A stretch of 64,000 bases of DNA from Gavia stellata (Eukaryota > Chordata > Aves > Gaviiformes > Gaviidae): the NCBI RefSeq assembly GCF_030936135.1, contig NC_082611.1, forward strand, positions 8,943,001 through 9,007,000, written 5' to 3'. The notes beneath the pieces were generated by a model. It saw nothing but the letters and a program-made list of their open reading frames with translations, did not search any database and was not told the DNA's origin. This document shows, piece by piece, positions 1 through 12,600 of the stretch. Positions within the stretch are counted from its first letter, which is position 1. Every line of letters begins with the position of its first letter. Both the position numbers and the translations under genes were made by a program.

Positions 1-2903
1 TAGACACCTGCACCAAGATCATTATGCCAGATTCATAAACAGGTGCTCCATGAAACACTGACCCAAAGTAGCAAGGGATGTCGAGACCCTTCAGCTGAGG
101 AGGAAACATATGCGGGCTTAGGTTTACTTTGAAAACCACTTGCATAATGGGTACATTTCTGGGAGAATCAGGCTCTTGACTGTACTTTCAAACACTTGTA
201 GGTAGCACAAATAAGTGATCCTTTCCTCTAAAAACCAGATTTTGAGCAAGTCTATACCACATGATGGATCCCCAAGACTGACAATTTACCGGTTTAGGTC
301 TTTTCTCACTGCAGCACAGCGCTACTTGAATGAATCAGCATAGACCAGTGATTCCCAAAAGGAATCCTTAGCAAGTCATGAAAACCCACTAAAGCAGCAG
401 CCTGTGTACTTTGTCCATCCACCTTCAGAAGCCAATTTCAAGAGCCTGGCAGAAGCGAACAACCCCATGGAGCTGAGAAGCAGGCTGGGATACGCGTCAG
501 GTTCATTCACGAGGCTGCTGCCCAGCTACACTGGCCAGGTTTGCAGCAGCTCAGATGATTTGCCTTGCGTTGCCATTTTCAATCCAGAAGAAAATGTATC
601 CAACTATCAAAGCTTTGGGAAACAGAGGTTTTGTTCCACAAGCAATACAACTACATATGTGCTGTACTTGAGCTCATAAATCTTGGTTCTGCACTGAACT
701 CTGTCACCGGTAGTTCCCGGATCTGACCATGGAAACCAACAGTCCTACAATTCTTGTCTTTAAGACTTCTAAATATTGATATATCTTGACATAACCATTA
801 GCAGGATGATGATGGTAAGCTTGTTTCCAAAAATTAGGCGTTGTTCACAGATCTCCTCTAATTTCTTCTTCATGCTTCATCTTGCCAATAATGTTATTGG
901 CAACTACCTATATAATACTAGTGAACAACAGAAATGATACAAGAAGGAAAAAAAAAAGCAACAAAGGACAAAATCCAAATTTCAAATAACAAAAGTGGTG
1001 AAAGACAGCTTAATTATGGAACTACTTCCTCAGAACGGAAAATGCTTTTGTTTTCCTCCATGTACAATATACGAAGAACCCTTTTCAGGCCAATAGTTTC
1101 ATGACAGAAAGTGTATCAATCTCCTATAGCACAACAGTAGAAAAACTACAGCACGAAAATCTGAACAGGTATGTTAAGATCTTTGTTATAAAAAAAAATA
1201 TTGACACCTCTTGCCTAATATTAGTGAAAGGCAGAAAATGTTCTTTCAGCTAATTTACGTGAAACTAATGAAGTCAGTAAAACTGCAGAGAGTGAGAGCA
1301 CCTGGGGCCTCAACACGCAATCCTTACGTAGGAGTAAACCCACAAACTCAGTAATCACAAATCTTACTAAACTTACTAAATAATCAATACTTTAGGTTTA
1401 AAATCTAGATCCAATAAATTAGAAATGGAGAGTATCCACCGCAGACCATCTACCTGTGAATGACAATCATCTCCATAACACATTCCCTTGGTTGACTTGT
1501 CTTTCTGGTACAGTTTTTAACACCACAAAAGACTTTTAGATTTTCTTTGTTCGCCAGAAGGAAGTTATTTCTATAAATCTAAACTCTGCTTCTCTTTGTC
1601 ATCCTACTGAATGATCCAAACAGCAGACCATATTCATTAAACACCAGTTAATACACTCATTCAGTAGCAAGATTCTGAGTGTCAGTGCCCACCCAAAGCA
1701 CTCCAGTAACGGATCAGCTTTTAGAATTATGATGCATAATTATGTTCTTCCTTTGTACACAGTCCTCAAGTATTTATGTTACGTCTTCTTCATTAGCTCA
1801 GCTCTGTATATTTTACTTAAGAGTATCTTCCTTCAGCACTAAGAGTTTTTATTAGCCCTTCTGAACGCTTGTTGGATTTTCAGTAGCGTTTTGGCAAAAT
1901 GTAGTGCAGATCTGAACGTATTCCAAATGCAATCATATCACAAATAGGCATTGCATAGCAAGGGTATAGTCCCTAACTTCTCCACAAAGTACTGATCCAC
2001 GTGCCTATACTGCCCAAATATAGCACTAACCTTTTATTGCAGTCATATCACATTGCAAACTCATTTCTAGTTTGCCATCTACTTCTGTTCCAAGGCCTCT
2101 GTGAGCTTCGCAGTTTCCCAGTTGCTCACTTTTTTATTTTCTCTGGATACACCAGTATTAATTAATACACCTCTGTGATTACAAACCCACCTCATTCAAC
2201 ACCACCTGCAAACTTCAAGTGCTGTTTGCTCGCAGAGCTTGCCAGGAAAAACGCAAGACGAAGGTTTAAATCCCTCAGGAGCAGCTCCGACACCCAACCC
2301 CACGCATTATCAGTCTCGGGACACCGCGCTGGCTCCCCAACCCGCCGTTACCGCCGGGCCCGCTCCAACGACCCTCCCGCGGCGAACTCCCAAGCCCACC
2401 GCACGCTTCGCCGGCACCCAGCCCGGACTACCTTCCCCTCAGGCTCTTCAGTCCCGGGACCTCACCTTACCGCTGCAGCAGGCTCCCGGTCGTATTTCAC
2501 ACGGAGGGCACACGTCAACTTTCTCACCGAGAGGACCGAGCTGTTCCCTCTCTTTGTCTGGCGCTGCCCGGCCCGGTGCCCCCCTCAGCCCGCACCAGGG
2601 TCCCGCGCTCCCCTCCCTCCCCCCCCGCGGCGGCCGGTACCTCAGGGCACCCCGGCGGACGAGGACCGACCCCCCCCCCCCCCGCCCGCCCGCTGCTCCC
2701 GCGGAGCTCCCCGGCTTCCCCGCGCGCCGGCTTCCCCGGGGTCGGCGGGAGGGAGGGAGGGAGGGAGGGAGGGAGGGAAGGAGGCCCCTGTGCCCGCCGG
2801 CGCCGGGGAGCCCCCCGCCCAGCCCGGCCCCGCCGGGCACGGGGAGGGAAGGCGGGGTGGGGGAGGGGAGGGGCGGGAAGGGCGGCTGCCTCTGGGGCTG
2901 TAC
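1..2903 (-). other. METTL9: METTL9 intron 1 (partial)
   Basis: This is sequence downstream, in transcription, of the METTL9 exon 1 donor. METTL9 exon 2 should begin with codons following the ENHQ end of exon 1 (WYVCN in human), and nothing like it is present on the minus strand, so exon 2 lies beyond the left edge. The part from about 2.2 kb is GC-rich CpG island with homopolymer and GGGA repeats; 1-2,150 is ordinary AT-rich DNA with no gene that I recognise. A 91-codon plus-strand frame at 404-679 matches nothing known to me. Confidence 0.7.
2670..2780. repeat. C14 run and (GGGA)8 low-complexity tract
   Basis: Fourteen consecutive C at 2670-2683 are followed about 60 bases on by roughly eight tandem GGGA units at 2747-2779. 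Both lie in METTL9 intron 1, within about 240 bases of the exon 1 donor. The plus-strand G-runs fit the G-quadruplex pattern; METTL9 is read from the other strand. Confidence 0.9.
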
Positions 2904-3077
2904 CTGGTGGTTCTCCCTGGCGCCCGGGGCTGGCTGGCTGTGGCTGCCCATCATATTCACGTAGAGGGACCTGGATAAAGGGCTCCTCAGGTACCTGGCA
3001 GGGCCAGACCACATCCTCCTCCTCAGCACCCACAGGAACAGGGTGTAGCAGCCCAGCCAGCCCAGCCACAGTCTCAT
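2904..3077 (-). CDS. METTL9: METTL9 exon 1: protein-L-histidine N-pros-methyltransferase, N-terminus
   Basis: This first coding exon gives 58 codons, from ATG at 3077-3075 to ENHQ, followed by donor GTACAG at 2903. It begins MRLWLGWLGC, then a hydrophobic stretch to about residue 18, an RRRMW basic turn, and the motif RSPLSRSLYVNM near residues 31-42. That matches the METTL9 (DREV) N-terminus as I know it: signal peptide or anchor, RRMW, RSPLTRSLYVNM, ending RKENHQ. METTL9 is a seven-beta-strand methyltransferase that forms 1-methylhistidine at HxH motifs in many proteins. The catalytic domain is encoded by exons outside the window. The residue stretch between RRMW and RSPL is a few residues longer than in human. 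A longer minus-strand frame opening at 3368 starts at TTG, not ATG, and is only 5' UTR and promoter. Confidence 0.93.
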
Positions 3078-3699
3078 GGGGGGAAGGGGCGCGGAGTCAC
3101 CCCCTCCCGCTGCCGCCGCCTCCCCTCTCCATGGCAGCGGCGGCGCCGGCAGCACGCGACTCGCCCAGCTCGGCTCGGCTCCCCTCCGGGGCCCGCACAC
3201 ACGCTCAGGGCGGAACGCGCGGCGCCGCGGCAGCGGGGGCCGGCCGGCCGGCTTCGCTGAGACACGCCGGGGCCTGGCGCGCACCCGCTCCCTCCCTTTC
3301 GCTCGCCAATCACAGGGCGGGCGGGGCCGTGGCGCGGCACAGGCTGCCCCGCAGGGCGCTGCTTTCAAACCGGAGCGGAGCAGGATGGCGATGGCGGCGG
3401 TTCGTTCGTCCGTCCATCCCCCTCCTTCCTCCCCGCTGCGGTCACCGGCGGCGGCAGCGGGCGGGCGGCCAGCTCCCCCCTCAGAGGGGCTCGCGCCGGC
3501 TCCCTCCGGCGCGCACGTGCTTGGCGCCGCCCTGTCACCCGGACTGCGCGTGCGCAGAGCGCCCTGGGCGGGAGGCGCGGCGGCGGGCGGACGCCGAGGG
3601 CGCGGGGCTGAGGAGACGGGCGGCTGTCGCTTCGGGGCTGCCCGGCCCCAGTCCTCCCTGGCACTTCAGGGTAACGTCGGTCCAGAGGACCTCCCTGGA

Positions 3700-6600
3700 A
3701 TTAGTACCTTTCTTTAATTGAGGTTCAAAATCTTGGGAGCGGTTCATCCGTTTGAGAGATTCTCGGCTGCTGTAACAACATGCTGAGAGTTTGAAGTGGT
3801 ACTTCACGGAGAGCTGTGTTTGGTTCCCGTTATCGTCAGGTTTTTCTGTACGTAGAAATTTGAGGTCAATTGGGACAGGTGATGAGATTCTTAAAAAACC
3901 AAACCCACAAGCATTTAAAGATAAAGTGGGTCATTACAAGGTTTGCTCTTCAAAAGGGACTTGCGTGCAGATGAAAGACTACAACTGTTTGAAATACAAA
4001 ATTCGTCTTAAAGTCCTCAGACATTGCAGTTTTTATTGTAAATAACTATTTCGCAATGGCTCAGAGCAAACCTTACTGCTCACCTGGAACTTCTGCAACA
4101 TTTTGTTTTATAACGGCTTCGTTACAAAACCTCCAGCCTTGGCTCTGCGGCAGGAGCATGGGTCACTGCGCGGGAGGATCTAAGGCCCTCGATCCAGGAT
4201 TTTTTTCCCTGAAGCTGTGGGATGTGCATGCAGAGGAAGGAGAAGTCATTGTGAAGGGCAGGAAAACAAGAACTTCAGACTCGGACTCCTGCGTCCTATT
4301 TCTGCACGTGGGGACGCAGAGGGGCGTAGTGGAGCCTGGTGGATAAAAGTGCATCCTTAATGCAACTCATACCCTACAGAGGAAGGCTAGCCTGGGCCAG
4401 ACAACGCTGATCGAATGTTTTAATCCGGGACAGGCCAAGCTGGATAAAAATCTTTTGGCTTTTCATACAATAGCATGTGCCTTTGCTAGAGCAAAAGCCG
4501 TAGTTACTGTGGGTTTGGGTTAGGCACCACTGTTCTCATTACACTCTAATAAACATAGGTTATTTGTGGTAATAGCATAGAAAGTGAGGAATACTGCATC
4601 CAATTGAAAGAAAATCGAGACGAAGCCTATCTCAATCAAATTCCAGCTAAGTAGGGCATCAGGGCCATCGTCTCTAATCTCAGAAAAATGTTTCTTAACA
4701 ACCACTAGCAATTGGTATCTTTCCTTTTGATCAGATTTGAAAGGCTGGAGTTTAGCCCCTCAATTTCCTGGTAAGGATGACACTGGAAGTCAGACCACTG
4801 TGGGATTCTGGCTTCTACCTGGAAGATCCTCTGATCAAGCACTAATCACATCCAACCTTGCTTATCCTGGGAAATCAGCAAAACCAGAGCAACAACAGAA
4901 TATTGCCAGAGGATTTTTCTGTTCAGTTCATTTTCACTGATGTTTAACCTCCTTGAGGAAAGTTTTTGACATGAGAGCTTTAGACAGTTTTCCACATGAA
5001 GATTTTTTTTTTCTCCAATAGCTAGATGGGCTGAGATGCCTTTTTGGTCTGTTTGTTTTTATTTGGTTTGGGATTAGGGCTCTCCTTTCTATGTATGTTC
5101 TGGTTTGTAAAGACAGATTAGCTTATTTTTTTCCCTCCAGGAATAAAACAACTTTATAATCAAAATCCAAAATGACAAAAGCTAAGTTTGCTGCTTTTTA
5201 AACAGACATCTGCTCACAATGTGTAAACCAATAAATAAAATTGCTTCAGGTTAGTTACATGTTGTTCACAGGGAAACATATCTTCATTTTATCACATGTA
5301 AAATACAGATAATGAATTGCATACCAAATAAGAAGTATGCTAGTTTTTGTCTTTGCATTGTTAGAATACCACCTGGGTATGTTTTAATGAGATTTTTCAA
5401 AGTTCCTACCCAGTGTTACATTTGCCATTAATATTCTGCTGCAGTAGTTGTATACTAAGCACATTTTTCTCTTGACAGGCTATAAAGAACACACTATTCA
5501 TGCATATTTATTCATTTAGGTAGTGTTTTTTCTTTCTCTTAGTGGAAAATTTCTATAATCAATTGAATGCCTAGGGTCCAAAAGGTCCAAAACATACCCA
5601 AAGGGTTTGAATAGCTACCTAGGAAGAAGTATTTTTAACACAGTCTGCATTTGCTTTGTGGTGACCCCAAGGAGCGTGGTCTTCTGGAGCAGGACTCACA
5701 GTGACAGGGCTGGCTGCACAGCCTCACCTATTCTAGGATGTAAGTCTGCTATTTTCCCAATCAAGTACAGCGATAAAACAACTTTCTACCATTTAAACAA
5801 TAGTAAGAAAGCAATTACCAGAAAGAGGTCTTAAAGATAAACATAGATCTCTCTCTAAAATCCTCTCTCCCAAAGGTAACCCAGGAAGCCCAGCTGGGGG
5901 TCTGCCCAGCTGTCAGACAACTCCCCCCACCCTCGGTGGTATGTTCCTTTACAAAACCAGCTAGAATTCAACTGCATGTGTTACGGAGCTTTTTCCTGAG
6001 CTGGCTCAATTCTGTAAGAAAGAGCTCAGAAGTATTTGCGGAGATGTGGCTTATCTTAACTGTTCCTTCCCCTTCCTGCTTGTCTTCCCTGACAGCACCC
6101 ATTAAGCTGTACAACCCTACTCAAATGTAAACATCCTACTAGCCATGTCAACAGTATATTCATGAATTACTGAGCGGTTCCAAAATCAGCACAGCAGGAG
6201 ACTGGGAAGGTCATTTTGTACAACAGGAGAATAGAGGCAGGCCTGTAAGCTCCACAAAACATAAATGTAATTTTTTCCTACTTAAATATGCTTTGTTGTC
6301 ATTTATTCAGTGTTTTCACTCTATCGCTAACCATATATTACTACTATATTAGGCTAACATTCTTTAAAATAACATCCTTTTAAATCTAGTAGACACTTTT
6401 ACCTATTGATTTTCAATAAATAAAATTGTGTTAAGATCCAAATTCTCAGAATTTATACAGAAACTCTAAGACTGGGATTCAAGCATCAAATTTCTCATTC
6501 CCTGAAGTTATCACAGCATTTCACATTTTGTATTATACACACTTAAATCCTCTTTATGAGTTATGAGACTGTTTTAGACACTCTTAAATTAGCAAGATTA

Positions 6601-9350
6601 AATTAGGGCATTTTTCCAGCAGCAGGACTTCAAGCCCAGATACTATTAGCTAATAAGGAGAGAAAGCAGACAAACCAGCTGTTGCAAGACACTGAACTTT
6701 TGCCTTTGATCATCCTTTACTTGATTCATAGCCAAAAGCAATCATGTAGGTTTAGCAGAGGATAACAACGGTTAGTGGGTGACAGAGAAATGGAGAATAA
6801 GCGATGTCAGTCATAACATAACACCAACCTTCTATTACTAATTCTTGTAAAAGACTACCACCTGAATTTAAAGCAGTTTTCCAGTCCTCTTTTGGCTTGA
6901 CTACTGGTGGGATGAAAGACACTTTTTTCCTGCCCTTATAGCAAGAAGAATAGGACAGACAAATGAGAGAATAATAAATTCTAGTAATGTGCAAAATTAT
7001 TCATATCTGACATATTAAATAGTTTGTATTGTATTTCTTAGATTTGTTTTCTAAACTAGTTTATTCCACACAGTTAATATCTGATATCTTAAGGCTGTCT
7101 TGCTTAGAAATCTTTGACTATTTACTTTTCCCATCTTAATTCTGAAGATGCAGCAGTTTACAGAGGCTATTCAAACTGCGCCTTCAGTCATATCACCCCA
7201 TACTCCTTTCTTATTTCAGCAGATAAAATGGTATCTTTACCAAACATTTTCCAGAAAAATTAGTTCTGATAATTTCAAAGAATTTTTGGTATAATTTTGA
7301 CTCTTAAAACCACTTATTAGTTTTCCTGTTGTACACTATGTTCTAATAACTTAATATTAGAACTAAGTAATAAACACAGTCATTTAAGAAACCCTATTTC
7401 TGGAACAATAACATTTTCACATATCAAAACATGTATTCTATGAGGATAGGATGAACATAGGAAATTTAGGAAATACAGAAACAATAATGAAAAGTAAAAC
7501 TATTTTATTACCATTTTACAGGAATCATCAGGGCGAAAACAGTTTCATATAATGAATAAAAAATTACATTAACTTAAATTCCTTCAGATTTTTGTCCTTT
7601 GGCTCTTTCTCCTTCTGCCTTTCAGGCAGAAAATTCATACGTACAATGCAGTAAATCTTTTAAAATTCAGAATCTAAACACACAGTCCATATCTGCTCTG
7701 ATATTTGTGTAAATATTCTTTGGATATGTAAATACAAGTGACACTAGTATGTGTACATAATGCTATTAGCATGTACAATGCAAATGAATAATGGTATCTC
7801 TGACAAGACAGAGATAAAAAACAGATAACACAACTTTAAACTTCATCACACTTCTGGCTTCTTACATTTTAACATAAATCTTCATCTTCCTATCAAAGGG
7901 TTCATTTGGATTTCTAAATATTTAACAATGCTATCCCACTTTTTCACTCATAGCTTTGAAAGCACTTTGCACTTCAAAAAAGGCAAGGATACAACGTTGT
8001 TTCTACTCTGCAAATGTAAAAACTGAGACACAAATTATTTTTTTCAACACTGGTATTTCAAATCTCAAACCTCTTCATCAAATTATGCTAGTGTTCACCA
8101 AAATGCAGGGCAATTTCTTACACTTCTTTCTTTTCCAAGTTACCTAGCGCAATAAATGTAGAGCCTTAGAAATGAGCTGGCTCAGCACTTCAAAATTGGG
8201 ATACATACAGTGCATCTGCTTGTACTTTCAAGCCACTGGCACTCCGTAAGAAAGGCTTCTAAAATCATGTTCGCCCAGGCAAAACAAAGAACAAAAATGA
8301 AGTGATTATAGTATACTTAAACTATCTATCATTACACAATTACATGCTGGATATATTGGACGAAAAAGAATATTTATTAAACAGAAGTAAACATGCTAAT
8401 GTATCTTATCATTACAACATGTATAAAATAAAGAGAGGATTAAATGTTTCTGAAATTTTGTCAAAAAAACTTTATTTTATAAAAATCACAGGATCCATTT
8501 AAAAGTGTAACTGAAAAGATTTTGGTAAGAATTAATCAGAAATTAACTAACTTCAACTTGATTAGTCAGAAATTAACTTCAACTGTCAACACTTCAAATG
8601 AGTTTGCCAATGTAACACTACTAAGCAGAGTTTCATTCAGTAGGTGCGTGCTTAGATTTGTCTAGTGAACTGAACACTACTACATCCATATGCTATTGTT
8701 TTTCTTACCACAATGACATTTTGTATGAAGTACTAACAATATGGTACCTTCAAAATAATTTTCCCATTTAAAACCAGAAAACTGTATCTACCTACCACCA
8801 ACTAGAGACATTGAGAAAGCCAGTGAGGACGTATGGAGCTTTTTCCATATCCAGCAACACTTTATTGAACAGCATTTTAATCTTTTTCTTCTTTAGCTTT
8901 ACACAGACTTTTACGGGGGTAGTTAATTACTCTTGGCTCTTCCTGTGGTAGCTGTCATATTTGTCTTGATATTGGTCAGCTAGACACCATCTAAATTTTT
9001 CTATTCATCTCCCTGCCATCCAGAGGGATGTCCACCAGGCTCTTACAGATTAACTTCAGAGATCTGCCATTTTATCAGTATGGCAGAATTAAGCCACCAT
9101 CTTTCAGTAAGCTTAAGAAAATACAGTTCCCTTGAATTCCAGGTGCTAGGTTGGGATTCCTTTTCCCAATCTGCCATATCCGTTCTTCAAAGGAGTTAAC
9201 AATGACCAGTATATCCCAGAAATTACTTTATTTAGTAATTAAGGATAAAGCCCATGAAAGGCAAACAACTGAACTAGAAAACATTCTGTGTAGGCTCAGC
9301 ATTAAGGCTGAATATGATCTGTGTTATAGTCTATATAGACTGAAGAATGT
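3700..9350. other. Intergenic DNA between METTL9 promoter and MFSD13B 3' end
   Basis: About 5.6 kb of AT-rich sequence. Open frames are all under about 100 codons, show no recognised similarity, and have no consistent splice structure. A divergent noncoding transcript from the METTL9 island could run into this region but nothing in the sequence proves it. The far end may include extended 3' UTR of the minus-strand transporter gene. Confidence 0.6.
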
Positions 9351-9353
9351 GAC

Positions 9354-9359
9354 TTTATT
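9354..9359 (-). terminator. MFSD13B: Candidate poly(A) signal of MFSD13B
   Basis: Plus-strand TTTATT reads AATAAA on the minus strand, 127 bases beyond the stop codon. Further AATAAA copies occur at 9227-9232 and near 8862, so longer 3' UTR forms are possible. Confidence 0.4.
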
Positions 9360-9485
9360 GAAATGGCTCAAACTCTGTTTGGTCTAATAGTCCATTTAAT
9401 GCAATTTTGCTTTTTCACATTTAAAACGTACTAACTCTTTTGTGGTACAGTTCAGCAGAAGATTTACTGACCAACTGTTAGATAG

Positions 9486-9615
9486 TTAGCGTACCGCTGT
9501 CATATGACTATTCTGGATTGAAAAAGGAGTCCACGTCAGGATCTGCATGACTGCAATGCAAAGTGGAACCAGACAGATCAGATAGAACATGGCATCATGA
9601 AGACCTAAAAACAAA
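9486..9615 (-). CDS. MFSD13B: MFSD13B exon 6 (C-terminus)
   Basis: 130 nt from acceptor CACCAG at 9621-9616 to TAA at 9488-9486. It completes a split AG|T serine codon and encodes [19 protein letters not shown] and the last membrane helix. A second AG 11 bases downstream would put a stop codon in frame, so the upstream acceptor was chosen. Confidence 0.88.
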
Positions 9616-12600
9616 CTGGTGAAGAAGATGAAAACACGGCTTTCAAGATGAAGAAGATTAACTTTCATGGTCAATTTGTAACAGATTATTTTTAAAGCAT
9701 TCACATTATATACACATATACAGCATAAACACATTACTGTGTACAATCAATTCTAAATAAACGAAATATAAATATCTCAGCTATCAAATATACTTCAATT
9801 ATATTTTCTAATTCTACATACAAATATGTATTTTATGTTGTTTGCTCCTTTCATAATAGCTGGTAGGAAATTAGATAACTGGCACACAAAGAGTTAATAC
9901 ACTGTAGGCAACCTAAGAAATCCTGTTCACTACTTTAGTACACATCTTTATTATGTAATATAGAAATCAATTCAAGCAATATAATCCAATTATAGAACAG
10001 GAGCATCTGAAAAGGTTTAGTAAGTCTGAAAAATCTGGAAGAGAAAGAAAAGCAGAAGATGGAAGCAAACATTTTAATATGAAATTATTTTATTTAAGTT
10101 AAAATCTGTGCTACTAGCTATCCACATAGTGTGGTGTTACAGTTGCTGAGTGCTAGATGGAAGTCATGATTCATGCACAAAATTCAGGTATGGTGTAAAG
10201 AGCTGTTTGAAATATCAAGCCTTATTTCATTTTGTTTTAAGATCAATAATTACAAGGAAATATAAACCATACAAAGAATACATGTGAAATTAACACTCAT
10301 TTATTCTCATGGATGCATGGTACTTTCTCACCTAAATCTTCTCTAAGGAATAAGAGATAAAAACAGCAGCAAATATGGATCATAAAAGAAAATATAGGCA
10401 TTAAATTAGTTACCTTTTATGAACAATATGGTTTCTGACAGCTCAAAGCATACACTTAGGCATTCATCTAGTAGCTAGAACCATTATCTACTGGCATTCT
10501 GTTAATTATTGGATTCTAATTACTTAAATATCAGGAAAGTCAACTCAAGCTGAGAAACAGCCCCTAAATGAACTTTCTCTCCATGAGGCAGTTTATGTTA
10601 TTTTCTGTTTTTTTTTCCTTAGCATTCAGGGATGAGATAGGAGACTCACAGAACAGCTATGGACATGATCCCAAAACCCCGAAATCTGTGAAAAAAACCT
10701 CTCATTAACTTGAGCAGGCTTTTGAATAAAACCTAAGAGTTTCTCTGAAACATAAAAGAATCAACTCATGTCTCACTGCATTTAACAGAAGAAATGCTTG
10801 CAACCTGCAACATAGCCCGGATTTATTCCTTAGTACATACACAGACTCATACAACGATCATAACTCATCTCAAGTCAGGTACATGCTAATGCTACATAAG
10901 AAAACAAAAAACCACAGGCTTACAAGTGAATTACTTAATCACTTGGGCAATTGCATTTAAGACTGGAAGTGTTCACTAGCAGGTCACTGGTCCATAGCCA
11001 ATGTTTACTGGCAGTGACAATAATTTACCATTTGGACATTGTTTACTGGACTGTATTCAATTGCTTTTTCAGTCCACCTACAAGTAAACAAGGGCCCACA
11101 TCATGCACACCACCTTCACAACTGCCAATAGTTAACTGTATGAGCAGTGTCAGCAGGGAGGCCACAGAGAAATTACTTACCTATCTAAAGATGAAAACAG
11201 GACTAAGACACAGTTAACAGGATGTTGGGGCTTGTACTTTGCCTGTTCTGCACACTAAAGACGATTGCAGTTTTCAGTACTAAAATTATTCCATATTTAT
11301 ACATGGACTTCAGGAAGGACAAAGAAAGAAAGAACATCTGCCAAATCATTCACACTGGTGCAATCCCGATTTGCTTTCATTGAAACAATATTGGATTAAG
11401 AAAATAACATTACCTATTGTACTGTAAAACCTTAAGTTACTGCAGGAATTATGAAAAGTATCTATAGTATACAGAACAAGGAATGGGGAAATATTTCATT
11501 AAGGCACAGGGATAAATCAAGAGCAGAGCTCATATTTCATCATAATAACAGCTGAACCAGTAACTTCAGAAATTTCCATGTCTACATTTCTTGCACACTC
11601 AAGAATAAAACATACAAACTTTCACTAAACAGCCCTAATATCACTCTCAATGGAATGTGATGTAGTCCAGTAATTCAGTATGAAATCATCAACAGTTTAA
11701 AGCGCCTCCAATAAATAATGAAGAGTTGCTGTCAAATAACTTCATTCTGAAGAACGAATTTGAAAAGCATACTTTTAAGAGAAGTTAGCTGTAGTTGCAG
11801 GGGCTCTCCAGAAGAGGGAGTTTTTAGGCTAGGTATCTTTTCCATAGCGGGAAAAAACCCCCAAGCTAAAACCAACCCAACCCAACCCAACCAAAACAAA
11901 GCAAACCCCATGACATATGAGGCAGGTAATGCTTTGTTGTGATGACAGACCAAAAGGAAAAAAAAACCCCAAACCATGACCACTCCATTCTGCAAGCTAT
12001 TGCTCAAATTTTAAGGATATTAAAAAATACTTCTTAAGCTACCTTCCACTACCAAATGCTGAACTGATATGTAGTGACAACATTCCTTAAGAATGTGGTA
12101 TAATGTGTATATTAATGTATACAGAATCACGTATAACACATATGGAATTGTGTACAATATATAGGCCAACCTCGTATGTGAAAAAGCTTACACCAAAAAG
12201 CAAAAAGACTTCTGGAAGAGATACACTATTCATAGCAGAAGTCATACTTCAGAGTTACGATACCAGAGGCAAAACCAAGAGATACTGGATAGCTCCTAAG
12301 GAAAAAGACATCACTGTGACTAAGAAGGTATTACCATTGAGGCAGTAGTAAATACTGGTACTGGTAAGTAGGAAGTCGATGATGTTAATGGTCAGTTCAA
12401 AGGCTTCACTACGGAGGAACAGAAAGACAGTCTAGGTCTTTGGAATGCCTGGTTTAATATAGTACTGGGATCACTGTTCAGCGATAAGCATTTTCTTATT
12501 TCTGATTAGTCTTAACCATCCACCTGGAAGTGTTATGATACCTCACAGATGAAAGAAAAAGGGGACTGAATTTTCCTTTCTTCTAGACTTTCACTCTCTG

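Larger units (their letters stand above)
2250..3690. promoter_or_regulatory. METTL9: CpG island and promoter of METTL9
   Basis: A strongly GC- and CpG-rich block surrounds METTL9 exon 1. Upstream of the gene (higher coordinates) are an E-box CACGTG at 3514-3519, a perfect NRF1-type palindrome TGCGCGTGCGCA at 3545-3556, and a GATGGCGATGGCGGCGG stretch near 3383 that resembles YY1 initiator sites. No TATA box is evident. Such islands often fire in both directions, so a divergent plus-strand transcript is possible. Many long frames here in all six phases are a by-product of GC richness. Confidence 0.8.

Noticed and set aside
404-679. 91-codon plus-strand frame
   Set aside because: No similarity I can recognise, no splice structure, and it lies antisense in METTL9 intron 1. 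IGSF6, which is nested in METTL9 in mammals, was considered and does not match.
2175-3721. Many long overlapping frames on both strands
   Set aside because: A by-product of the GC-rich island, where stop codons are rare. Only the METTL9 exon has a conserved protein and a proper donor.
11870-11895. (AACCC)n patch as an interstitial telomere-like repeat
   Set aside because: The unit is AACCC, not the vertebrate CCCTAA, and there are only about four copies.
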